Shown here in pieces: positions 7,032 through 14,298 of a DNA stretch of 23,501 nt. The notes below the pieces were generated by a model, which saw nothing but the letters and a program-made list of their open reading frames with translations, was not told the DNA's origin and did no database searches. Positions within the stretch are counted from its first letter, which is position 1. Each line of letters starts with the position of its first letter. This DNA comes from an uncultured Thomasclavelia sp. (GTDB lineage Bacteria; Bacillota_I; Bacilli_A; Erysipelotrichales; Coprobacillaceae), in NCBI GenBank assembly GCA_910588165.1, contig CAJUOR010000024.1, positions 1 through 23,501 of the forward strand, given 5' to 3'. The position numbers and the translations under genes are program-made.

Positions 7032-7060
7032 TTGCACTTTCTTAGTCCGTTATGTATAAT
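7032..7060 (+). promoter_or_regulatory. Promoter of the RpiR-family gene
   Basis: -35 TTGCAC (7032-7037), 17-base spacer, perfect -10 TATAAT (7055-7060). The regulator is thus transcribed separately from the NagB-like gene, with a leader of about 20 bases. Confidence 0.85.
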
Positions 7061-7085
7061 AGGTGGCAAATAAGGAGGCTAAGCA

Positions 7086-7886
7086 ATGTTTAATTTAATG
7101 ATTATTCTTTCATCAGCAATCAACAGCGAACCTATAGATTCCAATAATTATAAAATTGCCAAATATATCATTGAACATATTCATGAATTAGAAGATATCA
7201 CATTGACAGAGCTTGCCAAAAATTGCTATGTTTCTAATTCAAGCATCTCTAGGTTCTGTCGTGCTATAGGATTTAAAGATTTTAATACCTTAAAAATTCA
7301 AGTCGCTAGATTTGCCTCAGAAAACAAATATGCCAAAGAAAAATTTCAATTTAAACCATTTAATGATCAGTCAGTTTGTCAATCTTATATTTTAAGCGTC
7401 ATTGATAATCTTAATCATTTATACCAACCATCTTTAGATAAAGAGATTCAACAACTTGTCAATGATATTGCCCACTATCAAAAAATAGCTGCCTTTGGCT
7501 ATCTTCAATCGGAAAATATTGCCTTAAATATGCAATATGATTTACGCACCAACCACAAGATTATTTTCTCTTGCATCAAATTTGTCGACCAAGTTGAGTA
7601 TATTCAAAAAGCTGACAAAAATACACTCATCATTATTTTTTCTGAATCCGGAACCTATTTTAACCGTATTTTCCAAAGAACAAAACCGTTTAAAAATACG
7701 AAGGATAAACCTAAAATCTGCATGATTACCGCAAACGCCGAGCTTTCTTTACCTTATGTCGATCAAATGATTACTTATCACTCTCGAAATGACTACGCTT
7801 CTCACCCCTATCCGTTAGGCGTAATTGCCGATTTAATTTGTATTCAATATGCTAGATTAGCACAAGAAAGAAATGATGGTCTATAA
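7086..7886 (+). CDS. RpiR-family transcriptional regulator (HTH + SIS domains)
   Basis: 266 residues. The N-terminal helix-turn-helix of the RpiR type spans about residues 23-85 and contains LTELAKNCYVSNSSISRFCR (40-59) followed by IGFKDFNTLK. A C-terminal SIS (sugar isomerase) domain, about residues 110-250, has the expected strand/Ser-rich pattern IIIFSESGTYFNR and ends near the usual length. These regulators bind DNA through the HTH and sense phosphosugars through the SIS domain. Next to an EIIC and a NagB-like gene, it most likely controls the divergent promoter pair through the palindrome at 6188-6204. The ATG at 7086 follows AAGGAGG by 7 bases. Confidence 0.92.
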   Translation: MFNLMIILSSAINSEPIDSNNYKIAKYIIEHIHELEDITLTELAKNCYVSNSSISRFCRAIGFKDFNTLKIQVARFASENKYAKEKFQFKPFNDQSVCQSYILSVIDNLNHLYQPSLDKEIQQLVNDIAHYQKIAAFGYLQSENIALNMQYDLRTNHKIIFSCIKFVDQVEYIQKADKNTLIIIFSESGTYFNRIFQRTKPFKNTKDKPKICMITANAELSLPYVDQMITYHSRNDYASHPYPLGVIADLICIQYARLAQERNDGL

Positions 7887-7899
7887 TAAATGAATATTA

Positions 7900-7948
7900 A
7901 AAAGTAGGAAAAGTATTGATGTTTTCAACATTTTCCTACTTCTTTTTA
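7900..7948. terminator. Bidirectional terminator between the RpiR gene and leuS
   Basis: AAGTAGGAAAA (7902-7912) pairs with TTTTCCTACTT (7931-7941). On the plus strand TCTTTTT follows, on the minus strand CTTTTTAATATT. The two genes converge here. Confidence 0.88.
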
Positions 7949-7965
7949 TTAACACAGAAGTTATG

Positions 7966-10353
7966 TTATTTTGCCACAATATTGACAATTTTATTTTTGA
8001 TAATGATAACCTTAGCGATGGTCTTGCCTTCAGTATGAGCTTGAACGTTTGGTTGTGCTAAAGCTAATTTTTGGATTTCTTCATTATCCAAACCGGTAGC
8101 CACTTGCATTTTAGCACGCACTTTACCATTAACCTGAACAACCATTTCAACCTCTTCCAACACTAACATCTTTTCATCGTAAGTTGGCCATGGCTCATAA
8201 GTAAGCGTATTTTCATGACCTAAAATCTGCCACATCTCCTCACAGATATGAGGCGCAATACATGATAACATCTTAATGACATTTTCTGCATAAGGACGAT
8301 AGATAGTTTCTACTTTAAAACATTCATTCACAAAAATCATCATTTGTGAAATCGCGGTATTAAAGCCTAACGCTTCATAATCTTCTGTAACTTTCTTAAC
8401 TGTTTGATGATATACTCTATCTAATTGATGGTCATTAACATCAGTCAAACGCTCTTTTTGTTCGATAAAGACACGATAAACACGGTCTAACCATCTTCTT
8501 GCGCCTTCTACACCATCAAGATTCCATGGTTTGCTAGCTTCCAATGGTCCCATAAACATTTCGTATAATCTTAACGTATCGGCACCATAGGTCTTGACAA
8601 TATCATCAGGGTTAACAACATTTCCTCTTGACTTACTCATCTTTTCGCCATTTTCACCTAAAATCATACCTTGATGACGTAATTTGTGGAATGGTTCTTT
8701 AACCGGTACAACACCTTTGTCATACAAGTAGTTATTCCAGAAACGTGAATACAATAAATGTCCGACAGAATGTTCAGGACCGCCCATATATAAATCGACC
8801 GGCATCCAATATTCTAATAATTTCTTATCAGCTAAAACATCATCGTTTTTAGGATCAATATATCTCAAGAAATACCAGCTGCTCCCTGCTGAACCCGGCA
8901 TGGTGCTGGTTTCACGTTTACCACCGTTATAATTGACCCAATCCAACGCTTTATTCAATGGTGATTCACCACTTTTGCTTGGTGAATAATCATCTAAAGC
9001 CGGAAGTACCAACGGCAGTTCATTTTCAGGTAAAACATCATCATGATCATCATAATGAACGATAGGAATAGGTTCACCCCAATAACGTTGTCTAGCGAAA
9101 ATCCATTCACGCAAACGATAGTTCACTTGACGTTTACCGACACCTTTGTTAGTTAACCAATCAATCATCGTGTCAATAGCTTCTTGTTTTCCTAAGCCAT
9201 CTAAGAATCCACTATTGATATGGACACCATCGCCCACAAAAGCTTCTTTAGTAATATCTCCTCCTTCAAGAACCGGAATAATTTCAAGATTAAACTTCTG
9301 CGCAAAAGCATAATCACGTTCATCATGAGCAGGTACTGCCATAATTGCTCCCGTTCCATAAGTAGCCAAAACGTAATCACTAATCCAAATCGGAATTTTC
9401 TTTTCATTGACCGGGTTAATCGCATAAGCACCGGTAAAGACGCCGGTTTTATCCTTGTTTAATTCTGTTCTCTCTAATTCAGATTTAGAAGCACAATCTT
9501 TCTTGTAAGCTTCAACTGCATCACGTTGATCATCAGTTGCAATTTGATCAACTAATGTATGTTCAGGTGCTAAAACACAATAAGTTGCTCCAAACAATGT
9601 ATCAGCACGAGTTGTGAATACGGTAAAGTGAGCATCTTGGTGATTAGCTACATTAAACTCAACATGCGCCCCAACAGATTTACCAATCCAATTGCGTTGC
9701 ATTTCTTTCGTAGATTCAGGCCAATCCAAATCATCCAACTGTTCCAATAAACGATCCGCATATTGTGGAATATCCATTACCCATTGCTTCATATTTTTGC
9801 GGACAACCGGATAGCCACCACGTTCACTTTTTCCGTCAATGATTTCATCATTAGCTAAAACTGTTCCTAATTCTTCACACCAATTTACCGGACGATCCTC
9901 ATTTTTAGCTAAGCCGTCTTTATATAATTGTTCAAAAATCCACTGAGTCCATTTATAAAATTTAGGATCAGCTGTTGAGATTTCTTTACTCCAATCGTAT
10001 GAAAAACCTAACATTTTTAACTGACGTTTGAATGTCGCAATATTTGCTTGGGTAAAACCATCAGGGTGATTCCCTGTTTTTATCGCATATTGCTCAGCCG
10101 GCAAACCAAACGCATCCCAACCCATTGGGTGTAAAACGTTATGCCCTTGCATACGTTTAAAACGTGCAATAATATCTGTTGCCGTATACCCCTCCGGATG
10201 ACCTACGTGTAAGCCTTGTCCAGATGGATATGGAAACATATCTAATACATAATATTTTGGTTTTGAAAAGTCATAGACATCTGTTTTGAATGTATCATGT
10301 TCTTCCCAATACTGTTGCCATTTGCTTTCTATTGTTCTGTGATCAAAAGGCAT
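7966..10353 (-). CDS. leuS: Leucyl-tRNA synthetase
   Basis: 795-residue class Ia synthetase that attaches leucine to tRNA-Leu. The N-terminus MPFDHRTIESKWQQYW is typical. The HIGH-type motif is HVGH at residues 49-52 in PYPSGQGLHVGHPEGY, and the KMSKS loop lies in GENGEKMSKSRGNVVNPDD. Between them is the CP1 editing domain, with the TTRADTLFGATY and TGAIMAVPAHDERDY segments that proofread mischarged tRNA. The C-terminal VVQVNGKVRAKMQV is also conserved. Length is normal for a bacterial enzyme. The start ATG follows AAAAGGAGGG. The gene stands alone, with its own promoter and a T-box leader, so expression should follow the charging level of tRNA-Leu. Confidence 0.98.
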   Translation of the reverse strand: MPFDHRTIESKWQQYWEEHDTFKTDVYDFSKPKYYVLDMFPYPSGQGLHVGHPEGYTATDIIARFKRMQGHNVLHPMGWDAFGLPAEQYAIKTGNHPDGFTQANIATFKRQLKMLGFSYDWSKEISTADPKFYKWTQWIFEQLYKDGLAKNEDRPVNWCEELGTVLANDEIIDGKSERGGYPVVRKNMKQWVMDIPQYADRLLEQLDDLDWPESTKEMQRNWIGKSVGAHVEFNVANHQDAHFTVFTTRADTLFGATYCVLAPEHTLVDQIATDDQRDAVEAYKKDCASKSELERTELNKDKTGVFTGAYAINPVNEKKIPIWISDYVLATYGTGAIMAVPAHDERDYAFAQKFNLEIIPVLEGGDITKEAFVGDGVHINSGFLDGLGKQEAIDTMIDWLTNKGVGKRQVNYRLREWIFARQRYWGEPIPIVHYDDHDDVLPENELPLVLPALDDYSPSKSGESPLNKALDWVNYNGGKRETSTMPGSAGSSWYFLRYIDPKNDDVLADKKLLEYWMPVDLYMGGPEHSVGHLLYSRFWNNYLYDKGVVPVKEPFHKLRHQGMILGENGEKMSKSRGNVVNPDDIVKTYGADTLRLYEMFMGPLEASKPWNLDGVEGARRWLDRVYRVFIEQKERLTDVNDHQLDRVYHQTVKKVTEDYEALGFNTAISQMMIFVNECFKVETIYRPYAENVIKMLSCIAPHICEEMWQILGHENTLTYEPWPTYDEKMLVLEEVEMVVQVNGKVRAKMQVATGLDNEEIQKLALAQPNVQAHTEGKTIAKVIIIKNKIVNIVAK

Positions 10354-10374
10354 TTTGATTCCCTCCTTTTAAAA

Positions 10375-10595
10375 TAAAAAAGCCCCCTAAATCTAAGGAC
10401 GACATCATCGCGGTACCACCTTAGTTCACGGAAACTCGTGCGCTCTTTCTTCTTAACGCGAAGTAACGAAATGCACTACATATCGTACATTTATCTCACT
10501 GACGAGTTCATTTCCGTTATCTATTCACTCGCACCAACCGTGAACTCTCTTTAAGACTTCAAAAACTACTACTTCAGATCATTGATTTTATAAGC
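10375..10595 (-). promoter_or_regulatory. Leucine T-box riboswitch
   Basis: The minus-strand leader carries the conserved T-box AAGGTGGTACCGCG (10409-10422) and the Stem I signature AGAGAGTT...GGTTGGTGCGAG. The specifier is best read as CTC, a leucine codon, at 10504-10506. It is preceded by TGAA, which pairs with TTCA on the other arm, and is followed by nine bases ending in GAG, as in other T-boxes. The antiterminator can form from CTAAGG and CCTTAG around the T-box bulge. The competing terminator GTCCTTA...TAGGGGGC is followed by TTTTTT at 10376-10381. Uncharged tRNA-Leu should favour read-through into leuS. Confidence 0.92.
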
Positions 10596-10601
10596 AACAA
10601 T

Positions 10602-10630
10602 ATTATAACACACTTTCTCTTGCTTGACTA
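10602..10630 (-). promoter_or_regulatory. Promoter of the leuS T-box transcript
   Basis: Minus-strand -10 TATAAT (10602-10607), 17-base spacer, -35 TAGTCA (10625-10630; 4 of 6 consensus positions). The predicted start is near 10595, just ahead of Stem I. Confidence 0.65.
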
Positions 10631-10654
10631 GAGGCTTTTTTTATTATCCAAGCC

Positions 10655-10689
10655 AAAAAATTCGGTTATCAGCACCATGCCAATAACCG
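10655..10689 (-). terminator. Intrinsic terminator of the trmD operon
   Basis: Minus-strand CGGTTAT (10683-10689) pairs with ATAACCG (10663-10669). Inside, GCA/TGC pair beyond a symmetrical TG/TG internal loop. AATTTTTT follows. The stem starts right after the trmD stop, so rplS, which often follows trmD, is not in this transcript. Confidence 0.88.
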
Positions 10690-10690
10690 C

Positions 10691-11413
10691 TTAGCTTTCT
10701 TTTTCTATTTCCTTTAACAAGTTTAATTCTTCATTTGTCAATTCTTTTTGGTCCAATAAATCCTTGCGTTTATTTAAAGTGCGTCTTAAGGACTCTTTTA
10801 AACGCCAACGACGAATATTTTCATGATGTCCGCTTGTCAGTACATCGGGTACTTTCATGCCTCTGAAATCTAATGGTCGTGTATATTGTGGATACTCTAA
10901 TAGACCGTGGCTAAAAGAATCATCTTCATGACTTTCTTTGGTAATAGCCCCATCTAACAATCTAATCAAAGCATCACAAACAACCATACTGCCTAATTCA
11001 CCACCGGTTAAAACATAATCTCCGATAGAAATCTCTCTATTGACAAAATGACGAATACGCTCATCAAACCCTTCATAATGCCCGCAAATAATAATCAGAT
11101 GTGAAATGGTATCTGCCATTTGTGTCGCTATTGACTGTTTAAATGTTTCTCCTTGAGGACTCATCAAAACAACAACGCTATCATCTTTAACAATAGCTTC
11201 CAAACAATCAACAATCGGTTGGCAAGTCAAAACCATCCCTTGCCCACCACCATAAGGCGTGTCATCGACCTTTTGATGCTTATCTAATGTATAATCACGA
11301 AAATTGTGAAGCTGAATGGCAACAAGTTTTTTTTCTTGGGCTCTTTTAATAATAGATGTATTTAAAAATCCCTCAAACATCTCCGGAAAAAGTGTTAAAA
11401 TATCTATCTTCAT
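10691..11413 (-). CDS. trmD: tRNA (guanine-N1)-methyltransferase
   Basis: 240-residue SPOUT methyltransferase making m1G37 in tRNAs, which prevents +1 frameshifting. Visible are MKIDILTLFPEMF, VDDTPYGGGQGM (49-60), the AdoMet-binding knot motifs LMSPQG (83-88), CGHYEGFDERI (110-120) and ISIGDYVLTGGEL (128-140). Residues matching the catalytic pair of E. coli TrmD are present: Arg151 (E. coli Arg154) and Asp165 (E. coli Asp169) in DDSF. The C-terminal LTSGHHENIRRWRLKESL is typical. The start overlaps the rimM stop by four bases (ATGA), implying translational coupling. It is the last gene of the operon. Confidence 0.97.
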   Translation of the reverse strand: MKIDILTLFPEMFEGFLNTSIIKRAQEKKLVAIQLHNFRDYTLDKHQKVDDTPYGGGQGMVLTCQPIVDCLEAIVKDDSVVVLMSPQGETFKQSIATQMADTISHLIIICGHYEGFDERIRHFVNREISIGDYVLTGGELGSMVVCDALIRLLDGAITKESHEDDSFSHGLLEYPQYTRPLDFRGMKVPDVLTSGHHENIRRWRLKESLRRTLNKRKDLLDQKELTNEELNLLKEIEKES

Positions 11414-11910
11414 GGTCGCATTCCCTCAATTAAAGAAACAACAAGACGCTTGTTTTCGATATCTTCCTCCAAAACAAAAGCATCAACATATGGAATCAAG
11501 TAAGTTCCTTTCTCATCTTCAATTTCTAAAATATCTTGAGTTGGCATCTCCAAAATACTGATAACTTTACCTAAAGACTTTCCATTCTCATCTTCAACTG
11601 TACAGCCGATAATATCCTGATAATAGTATTCGCCTTCTTCTAAATCATCCCCTTGGAAAGCGAGCACCTTTGCTCCTTTATATTTTTCAACATCATTGAT
11701 GCTATCCAATCCTACAAATTTGATTAAATCTCTGTTTTTATGAAAACGATGGCTTTCGATTTCTAAAGTTACTTCGCTATGTGGCATTTTCAATGTCAAT
11801 TCATTTCCAACTTCATATCTTTCATCTGCGAAATCTGTCGTTGAATAAATTTTGACTTCTCCTTTAATTCCGTGTGTTCCGACAACTGTTCCGATTTCCA
11901 CTTGCTGCAT
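11410..11910 (-). CDS. rimM: 16S rRNA processing protein RimM
   Basis: 166-residue ribosome maturation factor that binds S19 and assists assembly of the 30S head. The N-terminal RimM beta-barrel begins MQQVEIGTVVGTHGIKGEVK. The C-terminal PRC-barrel has YYYQDIIGCTVEDENG and TYLIPYVDAFV. Two in-frame ATGs, at 11916 and 11910, lie close to the AAAGGAGG at 11918-11925; only the second has workable spacing (7 bases). Longer upstream starts would run into a terminator hairpin. Its stop overlaps the trmD start. The terminator upstream suggests it is expressed at a lower level than rpsP and khpA. Confidence 0.95.
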   Translation of the reverse strand: MQQVEIGTVVGTHGIKGEVKIYSTTDFADERYEVGNELTLKMPHSEVTLEIESHRFHKNRDLIKFVGLDSINDVEKYKGAKVLAFQGDDLEEGEYYYQDIIGCTVEDENGKSLGKVISILEMPTQDILEIEDEKGTYLIPYVDAFVLEEDIENKRLVVSLIEGMRP

Positions 11911-11917
11911 ATACATG

Positions 11918-11925
11918 CCTCCTTT
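11918..11925 (-). promoter_or_regulatory. Ribosome binding site deciding the rimM start
   Basis: AAAGGAGG on the minus strand. The ATG at 11916 is 1 base away; the ATG at 11910 is 7 bases away and is the better start. Confidence 0.75.
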
Positions 11926-11943
11926 GATAACTATCTTATAGAT

Positions 11944-11968
11944 AAAAAAATAGATGTGTTGCCACACC
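11944..11968 (-). terminator. Intra-operon terminator/attenuator between khpA and rimM
   Basis: Minus-strand GGTGTG (11963-11968) and CACATC (11953-11958) form a 6-bp stem (one G-U) capped by a GCAA tetraloop, followed by TATTTTTTT. The stem begins at the last base of the khpA TAG. The rimM ribosome binding site follows 18 bases after the T-run, and I see no promoter between them. It is therefore probably a partial terminator. Confidence 0.7.
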
Positions 11969-12219
11969 TATTCTTCATAAGATTCAAATTTAATGACAAC
12001 CTTTTTATTGTCTAAGCGACTTGGCACAGACATGATTTGACGAATTGTACTTGCCATATTTCCTTTTTTACCAATCAAACGAGAAATATCCTCTTTTGAA
12101 GCATAGACATATAACAACATTTCGTTTTCTTGAAGAGAAGAACGTTCAACAACTTTCAAACTTTCTTTATCTTCTACTAACACGCTTGCCATATCCTGTA
12201 AAATCTTAATGTAGTCCAT
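11968..12219 (-). CDS. khpA: KH-domain RNA-binding protein KhpA
   Basis: 83 residues, essentially one type-II KH domain. The RNA-binding GxxG loop is GKKG inside ISRLIGKKGNMASTIRQIM (residues 45-63). Homologues (YlqC/KhpA) bind small RNAs and mRNAs, often with KhpB/EloR, and affect cell elongation in streptococci. The position directly after rpsP is the usual one. It starts 2 bases after the rpsP stop and probably depends on coupled translation, since only a weak AAGG lies upstream. A terminator hairpin overlaps the stop. Confidence 0.93.
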   Translation of the reverse strand: MDYIKILQDMASVLVEDKESLKVVERSSLQENEMLLYVYASKEDISRLIGKKGNMASTIRQIMSVPSRLDNKKVVIKFESYEE

Positions 12220-12221
12220 AT

Positions 12222-12494
12222 TTATTTACCTTGTTTTTGTTCAGCGAATTTCTTCATTACACCTTTTTTTGATAATAAACTTCTAACTGTATCAGTTGGT
12301 TGAGCTCCGTTAGCTAACCATTTCAAGATTTCTTCTTCCTTTAAAGTAACAGTTGCAGGGTTTGTTTTAGGATCATAAGTTCCTAATTGTTCGATGAAAC
12401 GACCATCACGAGGTGATCTTGCATCAGCTGCAACAATTCTATAAAATGGAGCTTTTTTTGCGCCCATACGTTTTAATCTTAATTTAACTGCCAT
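12222..12494 (-). CDS. rpsP: 30S ribosomal protein S16
   Basis: 90 residues. The N-terminal MAVKLRLKRMGAKKAPFYRI, then ADARSPRDGRFIEQLGTYDP and LKWLANGAQPTDTVRSLL are the conserved S16 blocks; length is typical. It is an assembly protein of the 30S body. The ATG follows AGGAGG at good spacing. It is first in the rpsP-khpA-rimM-trmD operon, driven by a near-consensus promoter placed inside the ffh terminator. Confidence 0.98.
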   Translation of the reverse strand: MAVKLRLKRMGAKKAPFYRIVAADARSPRDGRFIEQLGTYDPKTNPATVTLKEEEILKWLANGAQPTDTVRSLLSKKGVMKKFAEQKQGK

Positions 12495-12526
12495 TGTTTC
12501 TTCCTCCTAATTTCTTTTACTTGGAC

Positions 12527-12554
12527 ATTATAACATATAAAAACAAACTGTCAA
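12527..12554 (-). promoter_or_regulatory. Strong sigma-A promoter of the rpsP operon
   Basis: Minus-strand -35 TTGACA (12549-12554) and -10 TATAAT (12527-12532), both perfect, with a 16-base spacer. The -35 lies within the downstream arm of the ffh terminator hairpin. Confidence 0.92.
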
Positions 12555-12574
12555 GTAAAAATACTTAACAGTTT
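12534..12574 (-). terminator. Terminator of the smc-ftsY-ylxM-ffh operon
   Basis: Minus-strand AAACTGTTAAGTA (12562-12574), loop TTTT, TACTTGACAGTTT (12545-12557): a 13-bp stem with one G-U, then GTTTTTATATG. It overlaps the rpsP promoter. Confidence 0.88.
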
Positions 12575-12581
12575 TGTCTTT

Positions 12582-13955
12582 TTATCTCTTTTTCTTTTTA
12601 TGACGTTCTTTTTTACGAGTCGGATTAAACACTTGCTTCTGTTTAGGTCCCACACCCATCATGCTTCCCATTTTTGTCATCATCATTTTAGATTGTTCAT
12701 ACTGTTTCAAAAGACGATTAACATCGGCAACTTCCATTCCGCAACCTTTAGCGATACGGATTTTACGACTTGCCTTTAAAATTGACGGATCGCGTCTTTC
12801 TTGAGGCGTCATACTTAAAATGATAGCTTCGGTCTTTTTCATTTTGTCGTTAGCATCTTCATCTTTAAAATTCGGTAGGTTACTAGGCATTCCCGGCATC
12901 ATTTTTAACACGCCAGACAAAGGCCCTAATTTCTGGACTTGACGCATACTTTCTAACATATCATCTAGTCCGAATGTGCCCTCTTGCATACGACGCATAG
13001 AGCGAGCAGCTGACTTTTCATCAATGACATCTTGAGCCTTTTCAATTAAAGACATGACATCTCCCATACCCAAGATACGATCAGCCATACGATCCGGATA
13101 GAATAAATCAATCGCATCTAGCTTTTCACCGGTTGCGACAAACTTGATTGGCACATTTGTGATATGGCGAATAGATAACGCACCACCACCACGTGAATCG
13201 CCGTCCATCTTTGTCAAAACAGCTCCGGTTAAATGCAATTTTTCATTGAAGCTTTCCGCTACATTGACAATATCTTGTCCGGTCAAAGCATCAACCACTA
13301 ATAAAATCTCAGTTGGCTTAACTAAAGTTTCAATGCGACATAGTTCGTCCATTAAAGCCTCATCGACGTGTAAACGCCCGGCTGTATCGATAATGATTAA
13401 ATCATGCTCATTGCTTTTCGCATATTCTAGTGCTTCTTTGGCAATATCTTCCGGTTTAGCTTCTGTTCCTTTGCTGAAGACAGGCACATCAATGGTTTCA
13501 CCCAAAGTCTTTAACTGCTCAATCGCAGCCGGACGATAGACGTCACAAGCCACTAATAATGGTTTTTTACTGTATTTCTTGGCAACTAACTTAGCGATTT
13601 TTCCGGAAGTTGTCGTTTTACCTGAACCTTGCAATCCGACCATCATGATAATTGTAGGACGTTTGGATAAATCAAGTTCAGCTGTTGTATTTCCTAATAA
13701 ATTAACTAATTCTTCATGGACAATCTTAACTACCATTTGACCTGGCGTTAGTGATTGCAGGACATTTTCACCTAAAGCTTTTTCTTTAATATTGGCGATA
13801 AAATCACGCACAACATTAAAGTTAACATCTGCTTCTAATAACGCTAAGCGAATTTCTCTAAGCATTTCTTCCATATTAGCTTCCGTTAAAGTTTTTTGCC
13901 CACGGACTTTTTTCAACGATTGACTTAATCGTTCAGACAATGATTCAAATGCCAC
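12582..13955 (-). CDS. ffh: Signal recognition particle GTPase Ffh (SRP54)
   Basis: 457 residues. N domain (about 1-85), then a GTPase G domain with GLQGSGKTTTSGK (P-loop, about 108-120), DVYRPAAIEQL, DTAGRLHVDE and TKMDGDSRGGGA, and a methionine-rich M domain from about residue 325 with RIAKGCGMEVADVNRLL and the MMMTKMGSMMGVG run. The basic tail is KKERHKKKKR. It binds 4.5S/scRNA and signal sequences and docks with FtsY for co-translational membrane targeting. The start codon is GTG at 13955, 7 bases after AAAGGAGG. It follows ylxM by 13 bases. Confidence 0.98.
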   Translation of the reverse strand: MAFESLSERLSQSLKKVRGQKTLTEANMEEMLREIRLALLEADVNFNVVRDFIANIKEKALGENVLQSLTPGQMVVKIVHEELVNLLGNTTAELDLSKRPTIIMMVGLQGSGKTTTSGKIAKLVAKKYSKKPLLVACDVYRPAAIEQLKTLGETIDVPVFSKGTEAKPEDIAKEALEYAKSNEHDLIIIDTAGRLHVDEALMDELCRIETLVKPTEILLVVDALTGQDIVNVAESFNEKLHLTGAVLTKMDGDSRGGGALSIRHITNVPIKFVATGEKLDAIDLFYPDRMADRILGMGDVMSLIEKAQDVIDEKSAARSMRRMQEGTFGLDDMLESMRQVQKLGPLSGVLKMMPGMPSNLPNFKDEDANDKMKKTEAIILSMTPQERRDPSILKASRKIRIAKGCGMEVADVNRLLKQYEQSKMMMTKMGSMMGVGPKQKQVFNPTRKKERHKKKKR

Positions 13956-13968
13956 CTTGCTTCCTCCT

Positions 13969-14295
13969 TTAAATCTCTTTTAAACGCTCTAAATAAGTAT
14001 GAAGCGTTTCATGTTGTATTTGTTCTTCGTTTTCTATTTTTTCAATCAATTTCAAACGTTCTTGATGCTTTGCCAATAAACCTAAGCGTTTCTCGTATTG
14101 TTCTAAAGACTGTAAGGCTCTTTTTAATTGATCGTAAACCGCATTGCGTGATACCTCTAATATTTCCGCAATCTCAGATAGCGATAAATCTTCCTCATAA
14201 TACATAGACAAATAGCGTTGCTGCTTTTCTGTCATTAGATTACCGTAAACATCAATCAACAGATTGACTTGATTTGTTTTCTCTAATTCATCCAT
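13969..14295 (-). CDS. ylxM: YlxM family SRP-associated helix-turn-helix protein
   Basis: 108 residues, mostly helical. A sigma-70 region-4-like HTH spans about residues 18-65 (QQRYLSMYYEEDLSLSEIAE, then ILEVSRNAVYDQLKRAL), followed by a charged coiled tail. The family (YlxM/p13/UPF0122) is encoded with ffh and ftsY in Firmicutes; streptococcal YlxM has been reported to modulate SRP-FtsY GTPase activity. It starts 3 bases after the ftsY stop, with GGAG lying inside the end of ftsY. Confidence 0.93.
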   Translation of the reverse strand: MDELEKTNQVNLLIDVYGNLMTEKQQRYLSMYYEEDLSLSEIAEILEVSRNAVYDQLKRALQSLEQYEKRLGLLAKHQERLKLIEKIENEEQIQHETLHTYLERLKEI

Positions 14296-14298
14296 AAA

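Noticed and set aside
9201..9462. Open frames on both strands inside leuS
   Set aside because: These are alternate-frame readings of the leuS editing-domain region with no initiation signals.
10904..10909. His169 in TrmD as a lost catalytic Asp169
   Set aside because: Aligning to E. coli TrmD puts the catalytic Asp at Asp165 in the DDSF motif, so the residue number coincidence is misleading and the enzyme looks intact.
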